In this document: in pieces, positions 34,125 to 46,203 of the stretch
Numbering within the stretch: position 1 is the first letter of the stretch
Layout of the letters: each line of letters begins with the position of its first letter
Assembly: GCA_032164245.1 (NCBI GenBank)
Contig: JAVMKO010000001.1
Coordinates: 12,499,603-12,563,602, forward strand
Origin: Sternotherus odoratus
Lineage: Eukaryota; Chordata; Testudines; Kinosternidae
Direction of reading: 5' to 3'
Length of the DNA: 64,000 nucleotides
Notes under the pieces: model-generated
Told to the model about the DNA's origin: nothing
What the model saw: only the letters and a program-made list of their open reading frames with translations
Databases searched by the model: none
Program-made: the position numbers and the translations under genes

Positions 34125-34534
34125 TAATACAGGTCAATGTCAATTTTAATTGTGAACTATAAATTCTATTCTATATTATTTCTAGTTTTTGCAGCTTCTG
34201 CCCTAGCTTTTATGAAATTTCTAAGTCATGCTACCATCTGAACTAAGTTTAATTTTGATTTAATATTGTAGCTTGAAGAAGACACTATATGAATGTGTAT
34301 AAATAAATGACACACAGTCTGTCAAAAAGGTTATTCAATACACAAATGAACCCAAAATAGTATAACAAAGCAATATGATTACAAAATCAGACTTCTGAGC
34401 TACTTGACTATTCTATTATATTTGAGTCAGCATCTGCTTTAGTGAAAATAATACAACTTATAACAAGCATTTTTTTTCAAAAGATGGTATATCAGATTTC
34501 TTAATCTGTATGCAGTAAAACAAACCAAACATAC

Positions 34535-34643
34535 ATGAAATCTGAAATCCCCTTTCAGCATGGAACAAAGATCCTCTGCTACATCAGACATACAGGGATG
34601 TAATGTGGCAACCAGCCTTGCATAAAATGGTAGCAAATCCAAC
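34535..34643 (-). CDS. UPF2: UPF2 coding exon, window exon 5 of 15 (MIF4G-2)
   Basis: 109 nt; acceptor TTACAG, donor GTATGT. It encodes LDLLPFYARLVATLHPCMSD and then VAEDLCSMLKGDFRFH, a conserved helical repeat of MIF4G-2. The exon end is set at the His codon because GTATGT is a strong donor and exon 6 begins with the next expected Val codon. The upstream intron is the longest in the window (13.1 kb) and carries most of the large transposons. Confidence 0.96.
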
Positions 34644-37089
34644 CTGTAAACAAAAGTTACACACATGTATAAGATGAGAGGACAAAGCACAGATCTAATT
34701 CAAGTTATATAAAAATGTATTTATGCCACCAGATATACAACTACCAATTTGTGTGTGGAAAGGACAATGTATGACTATGAGCATATATGTATAGTTACAT
34801 ACATAGTGTATTGGCTTATACTTTTACGAGTTAGATTGCTACTTCCTATTACAATATTTGATTCCCTTTAGATATTCCTGCTTTAAGTGCAAAACACAGC
34901 TCAACCTTAATTATGGAATGCTGAGTAGAGCTTCTATAGTAATACATATGTCTATTCTTCGTGAATTTCTATATGCAAAAGAAAGTCAAAAGGAAATTCA
35001 GAAGCCTGTCAGTATTCTAAATGATAGAATTTCCTGCAGGAGTGCAGACAACTCCCACAGATAACCAGAAATATGCATTAAGAGTCAAACATACCAGTGA
35101 GACAAAAAATCCTATACTGTTAAGCAAACTAACATCAGAATAGCTGTATCAGTGCTACTAATTAAAAGAAAGCCCAAGAGAAGGCAGCCATGCAAATACT
35201 GTAACCAGCTATGAAAAAAACCAAGCTAAAATAATGTAGCAGAAATTCACCCTTTTCAGTCTCAGTATAAGCATTTATTTTACAAATTGTTAAAAACCTC
35301 TACCTTGCATCCCCTCATTACCATTCTCATGTGTTACTGTCACTATTTTCTTACCATATTTTCACTTTTCCGTTGTTTTAGTGTACAGTTTATATTTTGA
35401 TTGATCTTTCTTTTCTCCTTGTTCCTTTCACTTTCAAACACTAAGCTCAGAACTTGATCAGTTTCTAAAACTTTAACAAGTTCCTGTAAACCCTTTTGAA
35501 AAAATTGATTATCTATTCAGTCATATAGTCCCACTTACAAAGGTGGGCTTTGGAAACCAGAGAACCTGAGAATCACAAAATTATGAAGGGCAACTTCAAA
35601 AAACAAAACATATCTTCCTCTTATGCCAAACAATTTTAAGATATATTAGGAGCTGAATCTCTAGAACAAGTCCAGTGCTATAGAGCAGCAGTAAAGAAGA
35701 GAAGGTGCCTTAAATTCATTTACAGACAAGAGAGGTGAGCAGCTGTGAATAGAAAACTGATAGTATTTCAGGACTGCACTTTAAGAAGGCTGGTTCTCCT
35801 ACACTACTAGAACTGAAGAGAAACAGTGTTATTAGATTAAGTTTTAAATGTGTTATTTTAAGATGTTAAGTAGTTTAAGTACGTTTAAAATCAAAACACA
35901 TGGAAGGTGTTGAGCACTTTGGTCCTGATCCTGCAAAACATTTAAGCACATGTTTTACTAAACTGTGGCCAGAGTGCTCAGAACACTGAAGTACTGAGGC
36001 CTTAAGAATAAGGTAATTCTGTCATTTAAAACTAATTTACATTTATGTAGCATCTTTCCCCCAAAGGAAGTACTTTACAAATTAAATACCCACAAGAATC
36101 ATGTCTTCACTAAAGTTCAACTATTTCTGGACTAGAGGGCAGCAGCCAGAGAGAAAACAAGTGGAGACAGCACAGATCACACAACAAAGGGTGGGGGAGA
36201 AACACTGCACAATGTCTCCCAGGAAAATCTTTAAGAGTTATGAAATCTTTAACATCCACATATAGGAGACAGGAGCTTGTCCATTTCAATTTTCAACTCC
36301 ACTGCACAGTAAGTTACATAGAACTCTCCACCTCAGAAAGCCAAGCTGACTCTTAATGATGCACAGAAATCCCAGTGAAAGGTTACAAACACTTCAGTTA
36401 AGTGCTTAATGGCTTCTATTCTCTCTCTTGTTAACCAATAACCTAACTAGTATTTACATTTTAAAAGCTTACTGAGACAGGTAGTCAAGGATACTATGCA
36501 CAGCTAATTAATACCACGTTATCAACATTATCCATTAACTCCATGAGAAGTCTGAAATAAACAAAAATAAATGCTTTTGCTGGGTTCTGTCTTATTTGAG
36601 GTTATTATTTTTCCTGGCTACTCAATTCCTCTTTCTTAAAAGGAAAAACATGAAGCTTTGTTTAGATCTAAAGCACTTGAATGTTAAGAGCTATTAATTA
36701 ATTGTGTCTCCTTAAAGCCAACATACTTGAGGAAAAGGAAGCCTTAGAGCAGGGGATCTCAACCTTTTTCTTTCCGAGACCTTCCCTCCCGCCATGCAAT
36801 AAAAACTCCATGGCCCAGTTGTGCCACAACAGCTGCTTTTTCTGCATGTAAAAGCAAGGGCTATCATTAAGGGGCGGGAAAACAGGTCAACTGCTCTGGG
36901 CCCCACACCACAGGGGGCACCAAAAGTTAAGTTGCTCAGGCTGCAGCTTCAGCCCTGGGTGGTGGGGCTCAAGTCCCAGGCTGCAGCAGTCCCTTGCTTC
37001 AGGGTTTCACTTTCTGCACTGGGCCCTTGAGAGTCTAATGTTGGCCATGCTTGGTTGTCCCCCTGAAACCTTCTAGCGGTCCCCTAAGG

Positions 37090-39450
37090 CAGTGGTCCCC
37101 AGCCTTTTTATCACCGCGGACCGGTCAACGCTTGACAATTTTACTGCGGCCCGGGGGGGGGGGGGAGGGGGGGGGAGTTGAACCGTCAGATAAGGCTTCT
37201 GCATGTTGGTGTGCCCGCTAAGACTCACAAGCTCTACTCCTCTCCTCTCCTCTCGACCACTGCCCTAACGCTCTCTGACTCTAGTCACTATGGTAACGTT
37301 TAAACATCCCTTCAAAATAAGATACAGAAAGGCAACAAAAAAAACGAATATAAAGAACATTTTATTTTCATGAAAATTTTAACTCACGATAACGACAAAT
37401 CAATGGGAGCCCTGAGCTTGTCTCTCTGCAACGAGACGGTCCCATCTGGGAGTGATGGGAGACAATGACACCCGAAGTGTGTTGCTTATGCCCAGTCTAC
37501 TCCGTTGTTTTGTTTTGGTTGCTGTCACTGCAGAAAACCCCGCTTCACACAGATAGGATGTCGGAAATGGCAACAGGGTTTTCAGTGCTGTGGTGGCGAT
37601 CTCAGGGTATTCTGCCATGACTTTAATCCAGAACACCGGCAGAGTTGCTGTCTCAAACATACTTTTAAGGCCGCCGTCATTTGCGATCTCCAGCAGCTGA
37701 TCTTCTTCTTGCACAGACATGCTAGATTCACCTGGTTTGTTGACAAATGGGTCGCGGATCCATTCCTTGCCAGTTCGTGGGTCTTTTGTGGTTGGGAAGT
37801 AGCGCTCGAACTCCTTTAAAAGCAAAGACAGGTGATCGTGCACCAGCTGGGAGAATGAAGACTCAGGCTCAGTCTCACCCAAAATCACCGCTAATGTTTG
37901 AAACATGTCCAATATGCCTCTGTTCACGCGCCGTCCCCACAAATCCAATTTGGCTTTAAAAGCAGCTACTTTATCTGCCAACTTGAAGACAGTTGTCATT
38001 TTTCCTTGAAGTGACAGATTGAGTTCATTGAGCAGGTTGAATATGTCGCTCAGGTAAGCCAGTTTTGCGACCCATTCCTCGTCACTGAAATGTGCTGCCA
38101 GCGGTGACTTCTTTTCTGAGAGAAATCTTTGCAGCGGCTCTTGTAATTCAAGCACTCTGGCCAGCGATTTCCCTCGGGATAACCATCTTATTTCTGTGTA
38201 TAAGAGAAGGCGTCTGTGCTCTGCATCCATCTCCTCACAAAGTTGCTCAAACAGGCGCGAGTTAAGGGCTTGTGCTTTGACGTGGTTAATAACTAACAAT
38301 ATCATTCAATACGCTGTTCAATTCTGGTGGCATTTTTCGGCTTGCCAGCATTTCCCTGTGAATGATATAATGTGAAGATTCACATTCAGGTGCAACTTCC
38401 TTAATCCGAGCAGTTAAACCAGACAGCCGTCCAGTCATGGCAGCAGCTCCGTCTGTGCATATGCCAACACAAGAGGACCATTTCAGTTTTCCTGATATAT
38501 AACCATCCAGCGACTTGAACAGTTCTGCGGCGGTGGTGTTGGTTGGCAACGATTGTGCACATAACATATCCTCATGCACATCCTCCTGATAAAGATATCG
38601 CACATACACAAGTATATTGCCTTGTTGTCAACATCTGTAGATTCGTCAACCTGGAGGGCGTACCACGGTGATGTATTAATCCTCTCCAACAATTGTGTCT
38701 CAATGTCTTCGGCTATTTCTTCAATGCGCCGAGTCACGGTGCTAGCCGACAGAGGCACCTGTGCGATCTTTTTAACAGCAGCCTCTCCTAGAAGTTCACG
38801 ACAAATGTCTTCAGTGGAGGGCAAGATCAATTCTTCACCAATAGTGAATGGCTTTTTAGCCTTAGCAATACGGTTAGCCACCAAGTACGATGCTCTCAGT
38901 GCATTCGCATTTACTGATGTGGTGGCCCTCAGTAATTTCTTCTGTCCGTCGTGTTCCTGTTTTTTTCTTTCAAAATACTCCAGGGGCTTGTCTTTTAATC
39001 CAGGGTGCTTGGTCTCCAAGTGGCGAAGCAGTTTTGAAGGCTTCATTGCCTCATTAGCGAGCCGGTCGCCGCATATTATGCAGAGCGGGCTTGGTATGTG
39101 GGAATCACCTACCGGGATAAATCCATATTTCAAGTAGGACTCCTGGTATTGTCTGTTAAAAGCTTTCTTTTTCTTGGAAGTGGGCTCTTCTCCTGTCTCT
39201 TCACTGGGCCTTTTCCCCTTCGCAAGGAAACTTTCCAAAAACATCTGTTTCTTACTCATTTTGCTCGCTTGTGGGTTCAATGGTGACGCACAAGACGTAA
39301 CCGAGAGAATCCGGGCATTTCTCAAAATAAAAGATCGTTCAGACTCAGATAATACATAAAGCGGAAATATTTAATTATTTCTTGTGCGGCCCGGTACCAA
39401 TTGATCCACGGACCGGTACCGGTCCGCAGCCCGGGGGTTGGGGACTACTG
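37090..39450 (-). mobile_element. hAT transposon with BED-finger transposase, nearly intact
   Basis: 2,361 bp. Inverted ends CAGTGGTCCCCAGCCTTTTT and GGGGGTTGGGGACTACTG, with subterminal GCGGACCGGTC and GGACCGGTACC motifs, and a perfect 8-bp duplication CCCTAAGG (37082-37089 and 39451-39458). It encodes one transposase on the minus strand spanning almost its whole length. Perfect ends and duplication and few coding lesions point to a relatively recent insertion. Confidence 0.93.
37400..39259 (-). pseudogene. hAT transposase with BED zinc finger (two frameshifts)
   Basis: About 620 codons from ATG 39257-39259. N-terminus: MSKKQMFLESFLAKGKRP; a BED finger follows (PLCIICGDRLANEAMKPSKL then HLETKHPG, a C2-H2 pattern). 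The RNase H-like core shows WYALQVDESTD (first Asp) and VGICTDGAAAMTGR (second Asp); the C-terminal dimerisation domain shows LPFPTSYLCEAGFSAVTATK. It resembles the ZBED5-type, domesticated hAT group. One indel near 38600-38630 and a short deletion near 38290-38305 break the frame; I saw no other stop. The strand matches UPF2. A related host gene is an alternative, but the transposon ends make a mobile copy far more likely. Confidence 0.9.
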
Positions 39451-40038
39451 CCCTAAGGGATCCCAGTTGAGAACCACTGCCTTAGATCACATTGCTGCTG
39501 TTCCATCAGAGAATACAAAAGGTTTCTTTATAGGGGAAAATACTATGAGTGTGCATTTCCAAACAGGTGAAATTTAGTATTAAAAAAAGGCCGGAAGTCA
39601 ATTACTGTAAAACTGGCAACCAGCAAGAAATCTTGTCTACTCTATTTCTCACACACAGGAATACAAGTTTACAGTGTGCAATAGCACCATCTACTGGTAC
39701 CTATATTTTGTAAACTCATGCTCTAATCAAATAGTTTTCATTTGATCATTTTCCCCTTCTCACATAATATCTTCCCTTTTTTGAGGGGTGGAGGAAGCAT
39801 ACTGAACTGGGTCCTCTATTTCCTCTTTTACTCACTAAGATCTGGCCTCATGGACAAAGCATTCTGTGAATGAGTAAGGTCAAACAAAATCACTGGCTTC
39901 ATCTCTCCACATTCTTGGTGCAGGTACTCCAGACTGAATCATATCCTGATTTTGGATCCCTGTGTACTTTTTGAGAGATATTTCTGGGATATCTTAGTCC
40001 CCGGAGGGGTTTTAAAATGCTGATCTTAAATGTAAATA

Positions 40039-41416
40039 CAGTAGACACTCGATTATCAGGAAAACCTTAATCCCGGTTAATAAAATCCCGGATAATCAAG
40101 CGTCTACTGGGAGGGGGGGGGGGGGAAGGTTCGCTGGCCGCCCTGGGGTGGGGGGGGGGGATGGTGGTGGTCCCACCACCTGCCTGAGTCAGCTCCCGCT
40201 GCCAGCCTGGGTGTAGGGAACCCAGGCTGCCAGCAGGAGCTCAGACCCCGGCTAGCAGGAGCCTGCGGGGAAACTCTAAAGTGGCAGCTGGCGAAGCGCT
40301 GAGTCTGCCGCCGCTTTGGGCTTTTCCCCCCAGGCTCCTGCCAGCCAGGGTCTCAGCTCCCACTGCCAGCCTGGGTTCCCTACACCCAGGCTGGCAGCGG
40401 GAGCTGCCTGGGGCAGGCGGCAGGAGCCTGGGGAGAGAGCCCAAATCGGCGGCGGGTTGAGCACTCAACCTGCCGCCGCTTTGGGATTCCCCCCAGGCTC
40501 CTGCCAGCTGGGGTCTCAGCCCGATGCCAGCCTGGACTTCCTACACCTAAGCTGGCAGCAAGTTGAGACCCCGGCTGGCAAGGGATCCACCGGGGGAAAC
40601 ACCAAAGCGGCGGCAGGCTGACTGCTCAACCCGCCGCCGATTTAGGCTCTCTCCCCAGGCTCCTGCCAGCCGGGGTCCTGCTGCCTGCCCCAGTCAGCTC
40701 CTGCTGCCAGCCTGGGTGTAGGAAGCCCAGGCTGGCAGCGGGAGCTGAGACCCCCGCTGACAGGAGCCTGCGGGGAAAGTCTAAAGCGGCAGATAGCTGA
40801 GAAGCGGCGGCAGCGGCCGAGCTCTCAGCCCGCTGCTGCTTTAGAGTTTCCCCATAGGCTCCTGCTAGCTGGGATCTCCTGGGCTTCCTACACCCAGGCT
40901 GGCTGCAGGCTGAGACCCCAGCTGGCAAGGGGCCAGCGGGGGAACCCCAAAGCAGCGGCAGGTTGAGCACTCAAGCCCGCCGCCACTTTGGGGTTTCCCC
41001 CCGCTGGCCCCTTGCCAGCCGGGGTCCTGCCTCCTGCCCCAGTCTGCTCCCGCTGTCAGCCTGGGTTCCCTGCACCCAGGCTGGCAGTGGGAGCTGAGTG
41101 GGGCAGGTGGCAGGAGCCTGGGGAGAGAGCCCAAAGCGGTGGCGGGCTCAGCACTCAACCTGCTGCCGCTTTGGGCTTTCCCCCCAGGCTCCTGGCAGCC
41201 CGGGTCTCAGCCCGCTGCCAGCCTGGGTTTCCTACACCCAGGCTGGAAGCAGGCTGAAACCCCAGCTCGTAAGGGGCCAGTGGGAGAAGCCCCAAAGCAG
41301 AGGCAGGCTAAGGCTGAGCCCGCCACCGCTTTGGGGCTTCCCCTACCAACGCGTTTAGACATCCCGGTTAATCCGCAGCCCGGTTAACCCGCGCCCGGAT
41401 AATCGGGAGTCTACTG
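40039..41416. mobile_element. Tigger/pogo-like non-autonomous element with internal tandem repeats
   Basis: 1,378 bp. Ends CAGTAGACACTCGATTATCA and CGGATAATCGGGAGTCTACTG, flanked by TA (40037-40038 and 41417-41418). Subterminal AATCCCGGTTAATAAAATC and CCCGGTTAATCCGC are also inverted. The interior is repeats of about 150-195 bp, marked by GCCGCTTTGGG-like motifs near 40309, 40473, 40635, 40830, 40980, 41163 and 41323. Each unit has palindromic CCAGCCTGGGTT...ACACCCAGGCTGG arms. Frames in it are not genes. Confidence 0.85.
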
Positions 41417-44212
41417 TACCTAGCTGAGTTAAAGCTATACATGTGGCTTCTTCAAATCAGGTATTTTCAAAATTACCATGTAAAAAACCAAAGATCTTGG
41501 GTACTTGGAAAATACGATTGTGACAAAGGGACAACTTAAGGTTGTGTACATTTAGGTAACAAGATACAAAATGCCTACCTCATACTTCAAATCATAATTC
41601 AACTAACTAAAATATATTCATAGAATCTAAATAGTCCAGTGCTCTTACCCATACACTGAGTAACAGTCACATACATATTGACTGCTGATGTCAACTCCTT
41701 TCTTACTGCTATCAATCAAGACAGTGGGAATGATCACAACAAACTCTTCATGCTTCTCAACAATGGGTTTTCTTGCCTTAGCAAAAAAGGGTCAATAACC
41801 TAAGCAGAGCCCTCAGAGGGATTTATCCTGAAATGTAAAGTCCTCAGAAACAGGGATATGCTATCATTCAGTTCAACAAAACTGACCTTGTTACTGATAA
41901 TGACAAGCCAAGGGGTTGAAATTAAGTAAATACGAACTTTAGAAGTTTTTTTTAAAATTTAAATACTTTAGAGGAGTAGAAAACTAATATCTCTAGACTT
42001 AAAAATAACTGTATTGCTCAAAATTTCAATACCATATGGGCAATCCAGGATGTCATTTTAAACTTAACACATTAAGGAATATTAGACAATGGGAGAACTT
42101 AGTACCTATAACAGAAACTTTCATTATCTCTTGTTCTAGAATTCAAAGTCTACTAGAATTTAAAACCTAGAAGGCCATGCAAGTTTTTCTATTAATGGAA
42201 AATACCAACAGGATTGCAATATGCAAATAAACCAAAATTAACTGTTTTGCTGGACAGATGTAACAATCCAGTTAGCCAACAATAAATTATCCATAATTGT
42301 CTTAAAATCTCAGGTAATAGTGTTTTAACATCTGTATAGCTGCTTTGTAAAAATAAAATTACCCAGGATTAATCTATTGATATTTAGTTTTAAATGGGTA
42401 CTTTTTAATTACAAGTATGAAAGCTACTTGAATGCTAGCAAGCAAAATCTTCTTTAACTAAGACATTCTGTACTGTTGGGGTCAGAGGTTCAAACTTCAG
42501 CTGAAGAATGTAAATGTGCCCCATTCATAAGCGCCACACACCGCAATGCAGTGCTATTCTGACACCAATTTTCATTCAGTTGAAAAACAAACTGCCTTTT
42601 TATTTTGTTGCCAAGTAGGTTGTGAAGAGTATCACAACACTCTATCCTAATGAGAGTCAAGAAAGCCTACAAAGATGAACACTGAATAATAATATACTTT
42701 AGAAGTTGATGATGGGTACAGGAAACTGTTCACATTAATCAGTAAGTGCACAAATGCAGTGTTTTGCATGCAGTAGCAAACAGTTCATGGGGGAAGTGGT
42801 TGTTTAACAATTAATACCTATTTGAACAGAAAACAAACACCACAAAAACCACTTGTCAAACTGAAGAACAGCCTTTGTCGAACCTTACTATTTTGGATAT
42901 CAATGTAATAATTTAGACTATATGACTTGAAATGACTACAATTATCCATGAGGACTAAATATTTGAAATATACGGTTTGTTCTACTTTCTAGAAAGATGC
43001 TGTTCTTCTGACCTTTTAAATCAAGGACAAACGTAATGCTTTCTGACATTTTGTTTCTCCACTGACATTCTGAGGGGATGTTGGAAACTCCTGGAAATGG
43101 TAAGTATAGTTTGTAGCAACAGTACAAAAAGGCAACTATGGCGTACTGGGATGCATCAACTTGGCATCCCTCAGAGAAGATTCTGTTTATGAACAATTTG
43201 TAAGTTTTTAGGGTAGGGAATGTGCTATTTACTTTCTGTAAAGCATGTTCATATTTTATTGTATAATTATAGATTCTTGGCACTATATGCTGTACATAAT
43301 ACAGCATCTGGAATTCTTACAAAAATATTTAAAGTCTAGTATAAAAACAAAAGAAAAGAAGTGAGAAAGAAGAAAAGAACTCCAACAGATTATACTGAAA
43401 AATCTAAATAGGAGAGACTGCCAGCTGGGGATGCAGCACGATGAGTGGAGGGGCTGCTAATACTGATCCTCACGGCCTCTCAGACACATGAGGAGCTGGT
43501 ACCCAAGGCGCTGCAAACAGGGTATCTACCAGCTCTGCTCTTCCACTTGTATCTCTATGGCAGACACTCAGTGTGACTAGACCCCTGCAGTCATACCATC
43601 AGCGGTTCTCCAGCTGAGTAGGACAGACAGAGTTAAGCATCACTGGAAAAAATCTACAGCTGGATTGCTGTTTAGTTGAGGACCCACAGAGCAGGAGAGG
43701 AACATTACCAGGAGGAAACATCTCTCTCAACACTGATTGTACTAGTTACCAAACATTAGTAATTGGCATATTAATGCTGATTTGTCAGATTCACATTTCA
43801 AATTCTTCTAGGAATTATTTCAGTAACTGTGTTTGTTCTATGATAGAACAAAGAATGCAGTCTTCAGAATAAATGAAAGTCTCAGAAAGAGAACTGTATT
43901 TATGAATCAGCCTTTGATCATCTTGAAACCTGCTCAGGGATCATGAAAGAAGAGCATTTGTTCAAAACTTGGATTTACATTAAACAAATAAAATCAGTAA
44001 GGCATTTGGACTTCAGCCCCATTGTAATCAGCACAAGTGTTTCTGCAGTGATAAAAGTATATCATTTCTATTTTTCAAGTGAGGTTCTGGAAATGTACAG
44101 TAACACATGTTCTATTTCCCATGCTTGCATCCCTCCAATATGCGGTAGAGATTAGACTGCTCAAATTAAGCCGTTAACAGCTATTTTGTTCTTTCTCAAG
44201 GAGCCACTAAAG

Positions 44213-44910
44213 CAGAAGGGGGCAAACTACTACTCCCTGCCTATCTCGCAGTCACAGTTCCCTCCAGCACCTAGGCAGTGTGGCTGAAGCGCTGGCCCGG
44301 CGGCAGGGCTATAGCACCACCAGACCTGCTGCTCCAGGGCGGCACGGGGCGGGGAGCAGGGGGAATTCGGGGGGTGGGGGGGGTGAGCATCAGGGAAGGG
44401 GACAGGGAGGCAGCCAAGGGGACAGGGGCTGAGGACAGGGGCAGGGGCAGGGCCCTCCTCCACCATGTTTGGCCCCTGTCCCCAGCAGCCAAGCCCAGAC
44501 AGGGAGCGAGCCCTGCCTACTGCCAGGTAGAACAGCCAAACCAGCAGGGGAAACACACAGGGAAAGGACTGAGCCCCCCATTCTCCCACCCCATAGGTAA
44601 AGTGGGGCGGGGAGAGCTGCAAGAGTTGGACAGGGGGCAGAGGTCTCAAGGGGGGCAGTCAGGGGTGGGGAACAGGGGAGATTGGATAGGGGCAAAGGTC
44701 CTGGGGGTGGGGAGCAATGGTGTTTGGACAAAATGCGGGAGTCCCTGGGAGCAGTCAGGTGGGGAACAGGGGGGGTTGAATGGGAGTGGGGTTTCTAGGG
44801 TGGCTGGATAGGGGGCAGTGGCATAGCCTCCCCAATCCTTCCCTACTCAGCCCTCCATACAATTTCTATACCTGATGTGGCCCTAGGGCCAAAACGTTTG
44901 TCCACCCCTG
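44213..44910. mobile_element. hAT-type MITE, GC-rich
   Basis: 698 bp with ends CAGAAGGGGGCAAACTA and GTTTGTCCACCCCTG and a perfect 8-bp duplication CACTAAAG (44205-44212 and 44911-44918). The interior is G-rich on the plus strand (GGGGGTGGGGGGGGTGAGC near 44369). The 177-codon and 139-codon open frames across it are compositional. Confidence 0.87.
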
Positions 44911-45101
44911 CACTAAAGAGTACCGGATTATGATGACCTAAAATCCATGTAAAAAGGACTTATTTTGTTATGCATAATAATTTATCAAATATTACATCTT
45001 GTACATTCAGTATAATATGGCAGGTATTACAGTAAAGGTAAAGAGGAAAACTGATTTAAGCACAGCATAATGTAACGTTATAAAAAAGGACAGGCTTTTT
45101 A

Positions 45102-45330
45102 GGCTTGGTCTACACTAGAGAGAACAGCAGATTACATGTCTGTCAATCAACTAAAATGCACCTTGCATCCACATGCAAACACGTTCCATCAATTTGTTGC
45201 CTTTCTGACAATCTACTTAAGTTATCCCAATAACTTGCAAGGACAAACGGTCAGCTGATTGCTAGTGAGGACACATCCTACTAACACAAATAGCGCAATG
45301 AGCTCTAACAACTCATTTTTTGACAGCTCC
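45102..45330. repeat. Possible MITE beginning GGCTTGGTCTACACTAG
   Basis: The motif GCTTGGTCTACACTAGAG near 45102-45119 is the usual start of a group of turtle and bird palindromic DNA elements. I could not find a convincing right end, so the boundary is nominal. Confidence 0.3.
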
Positions 45331-45514
45331 ACCACGAAAGAATTATGTAATTATATCTAATCTCAGATGCAAAGCAGACATTCAGGTTAACACCAGGATA
45401 ATCAGTATGCAAAAGCATGTTCATTACACAAGAACACAAGAATAGAAGGTCCTTCGAATAGTACACACTAATAGGATGCAAAGATGAGCTGGAAGATAGC
45501 TATTGCACCATGTA

Positions 45515-46203
45515 CAGTAATCATGTTATCCGACACGTTGGAGGAATGGGGCTGCTAGCAAGTCAAAAATTCCAGTTAACTAAGAGGGAGGGAGTTTGGG
45601 TATGGGAGGGGGCTCAGGGCTGGGGCATGGGATGGGGTACAGGACATGGACTCTGGGAGGGAGTTTGGGTGTGGGAGGGGTCTTGGAGCAGGGGATTGGG
45701 GTGCAGGACAGGATCCGGGTGAGTCACCTCGGGCGGCTCCCTGCAAGTGGCGACATGTTTCTGCTGCTCCTAGATGGAGACTGCACACTGCCTCCATCCA
45801 CAGGCCCCGCTCCCACAGCTCCCTCTGGCCGTGATTCCTAGCCAAATGGGGTGGGGGCAGCACATAGAGCCATTCGAGATGAGCACTGCCTGGATCTGGC
45901 ATCCTCTTCCACATGCCCCAACCACCAGCTCCAAGCCCCCTCCATTACCCAAATTCCCTCGCCGGGGCCACGCCCCGAACCCCCTTTCACACCCCAGCCC
46001 TGCATCCCCTCATGCACTCTGAACTCCTCCTGGCCGTTCCTCTGCCTAGGAGCGGCAGGAACATGTCGCCACTTCCAGAGCCAGGTAAGGGGCCTGCCAG
46101 CCCCAAGCAACTGGATGATAAACTGGATTTTCAATTAAGATCCGAAATGTCAGTTTATAGAGCTCTCCGGTTGTTGAAGTGCAGGATAACAAAACTTTTA
46201 TTG
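45515..46203. mobile_element. Tigger/pogo-like non-autonomous element
   Basis: 689 bp. Ends CAGTAATCATGTTATCCGAC and GCAGGATAACAAAACTTTTATTG are imperfect inverted repeats, flanked by TA (45513-45514 and 46204-46205). The interior is GC-rich and partly palindromic: GGCGACATGTTTCTGC near 45749 and GGAACATGTCGCCACTTCC near 46058 are inverted relatives. No transposase. Confidence 0.75.

Larger units (their letters stand above)
32600..34534. other. UPF2 intron between window exons 5 and 6
   Basis: 1.9 kb. The only element I can bound is the MITE at 33571-34124. 32700-33060 is slightly GC-richer and unassigned. Confidence 0.8.
36750..39479. mobile_element. Outer hAT-type MITE, split by an autonomous-type hAT
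   Basis: Ends CAGGGGATCTCAACC and AGTTGAGAACCACTG with an 8-bp duplication CCTTAGAG / CCTTAGAT (36742-36749 and 39480-39487). Its own sequence is about 36750-37089 plus 39459-39479; the remainder is the hAT at 37090-39450. The insertion is at CCCTAAGG, close to the right end of the outer element. Confidence 0.85.

Noticed and set aside
33628..34149. Open frames up to 173 codons, Pro/Arg/Gly-rich, both strands
   Set aside because: They are translations of the 43-bp GC-rich minisatellite and the poly-A run; no start context, splice support or domain.
37505..39359. Plus-strand open frames opposite the hAT transposase (up to 187 codons)
   Set aside because: They are antisense shadows; all recognisable domains are on the minus strand.
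40241..41387. Many open frames of 62-114 codons with similar Leu/Pro/Ala-rich peptides
   Set aside because: They repeat because the Tigger-like interior is tandem and palindromic; not a gene family.
44230..44811. Overlapping open frames of 113-177 codons
   Set aside because: They fall wholly inside the GC-rich hAT MITE bounded by CACTAAAG duplications and appear on both strands at once.
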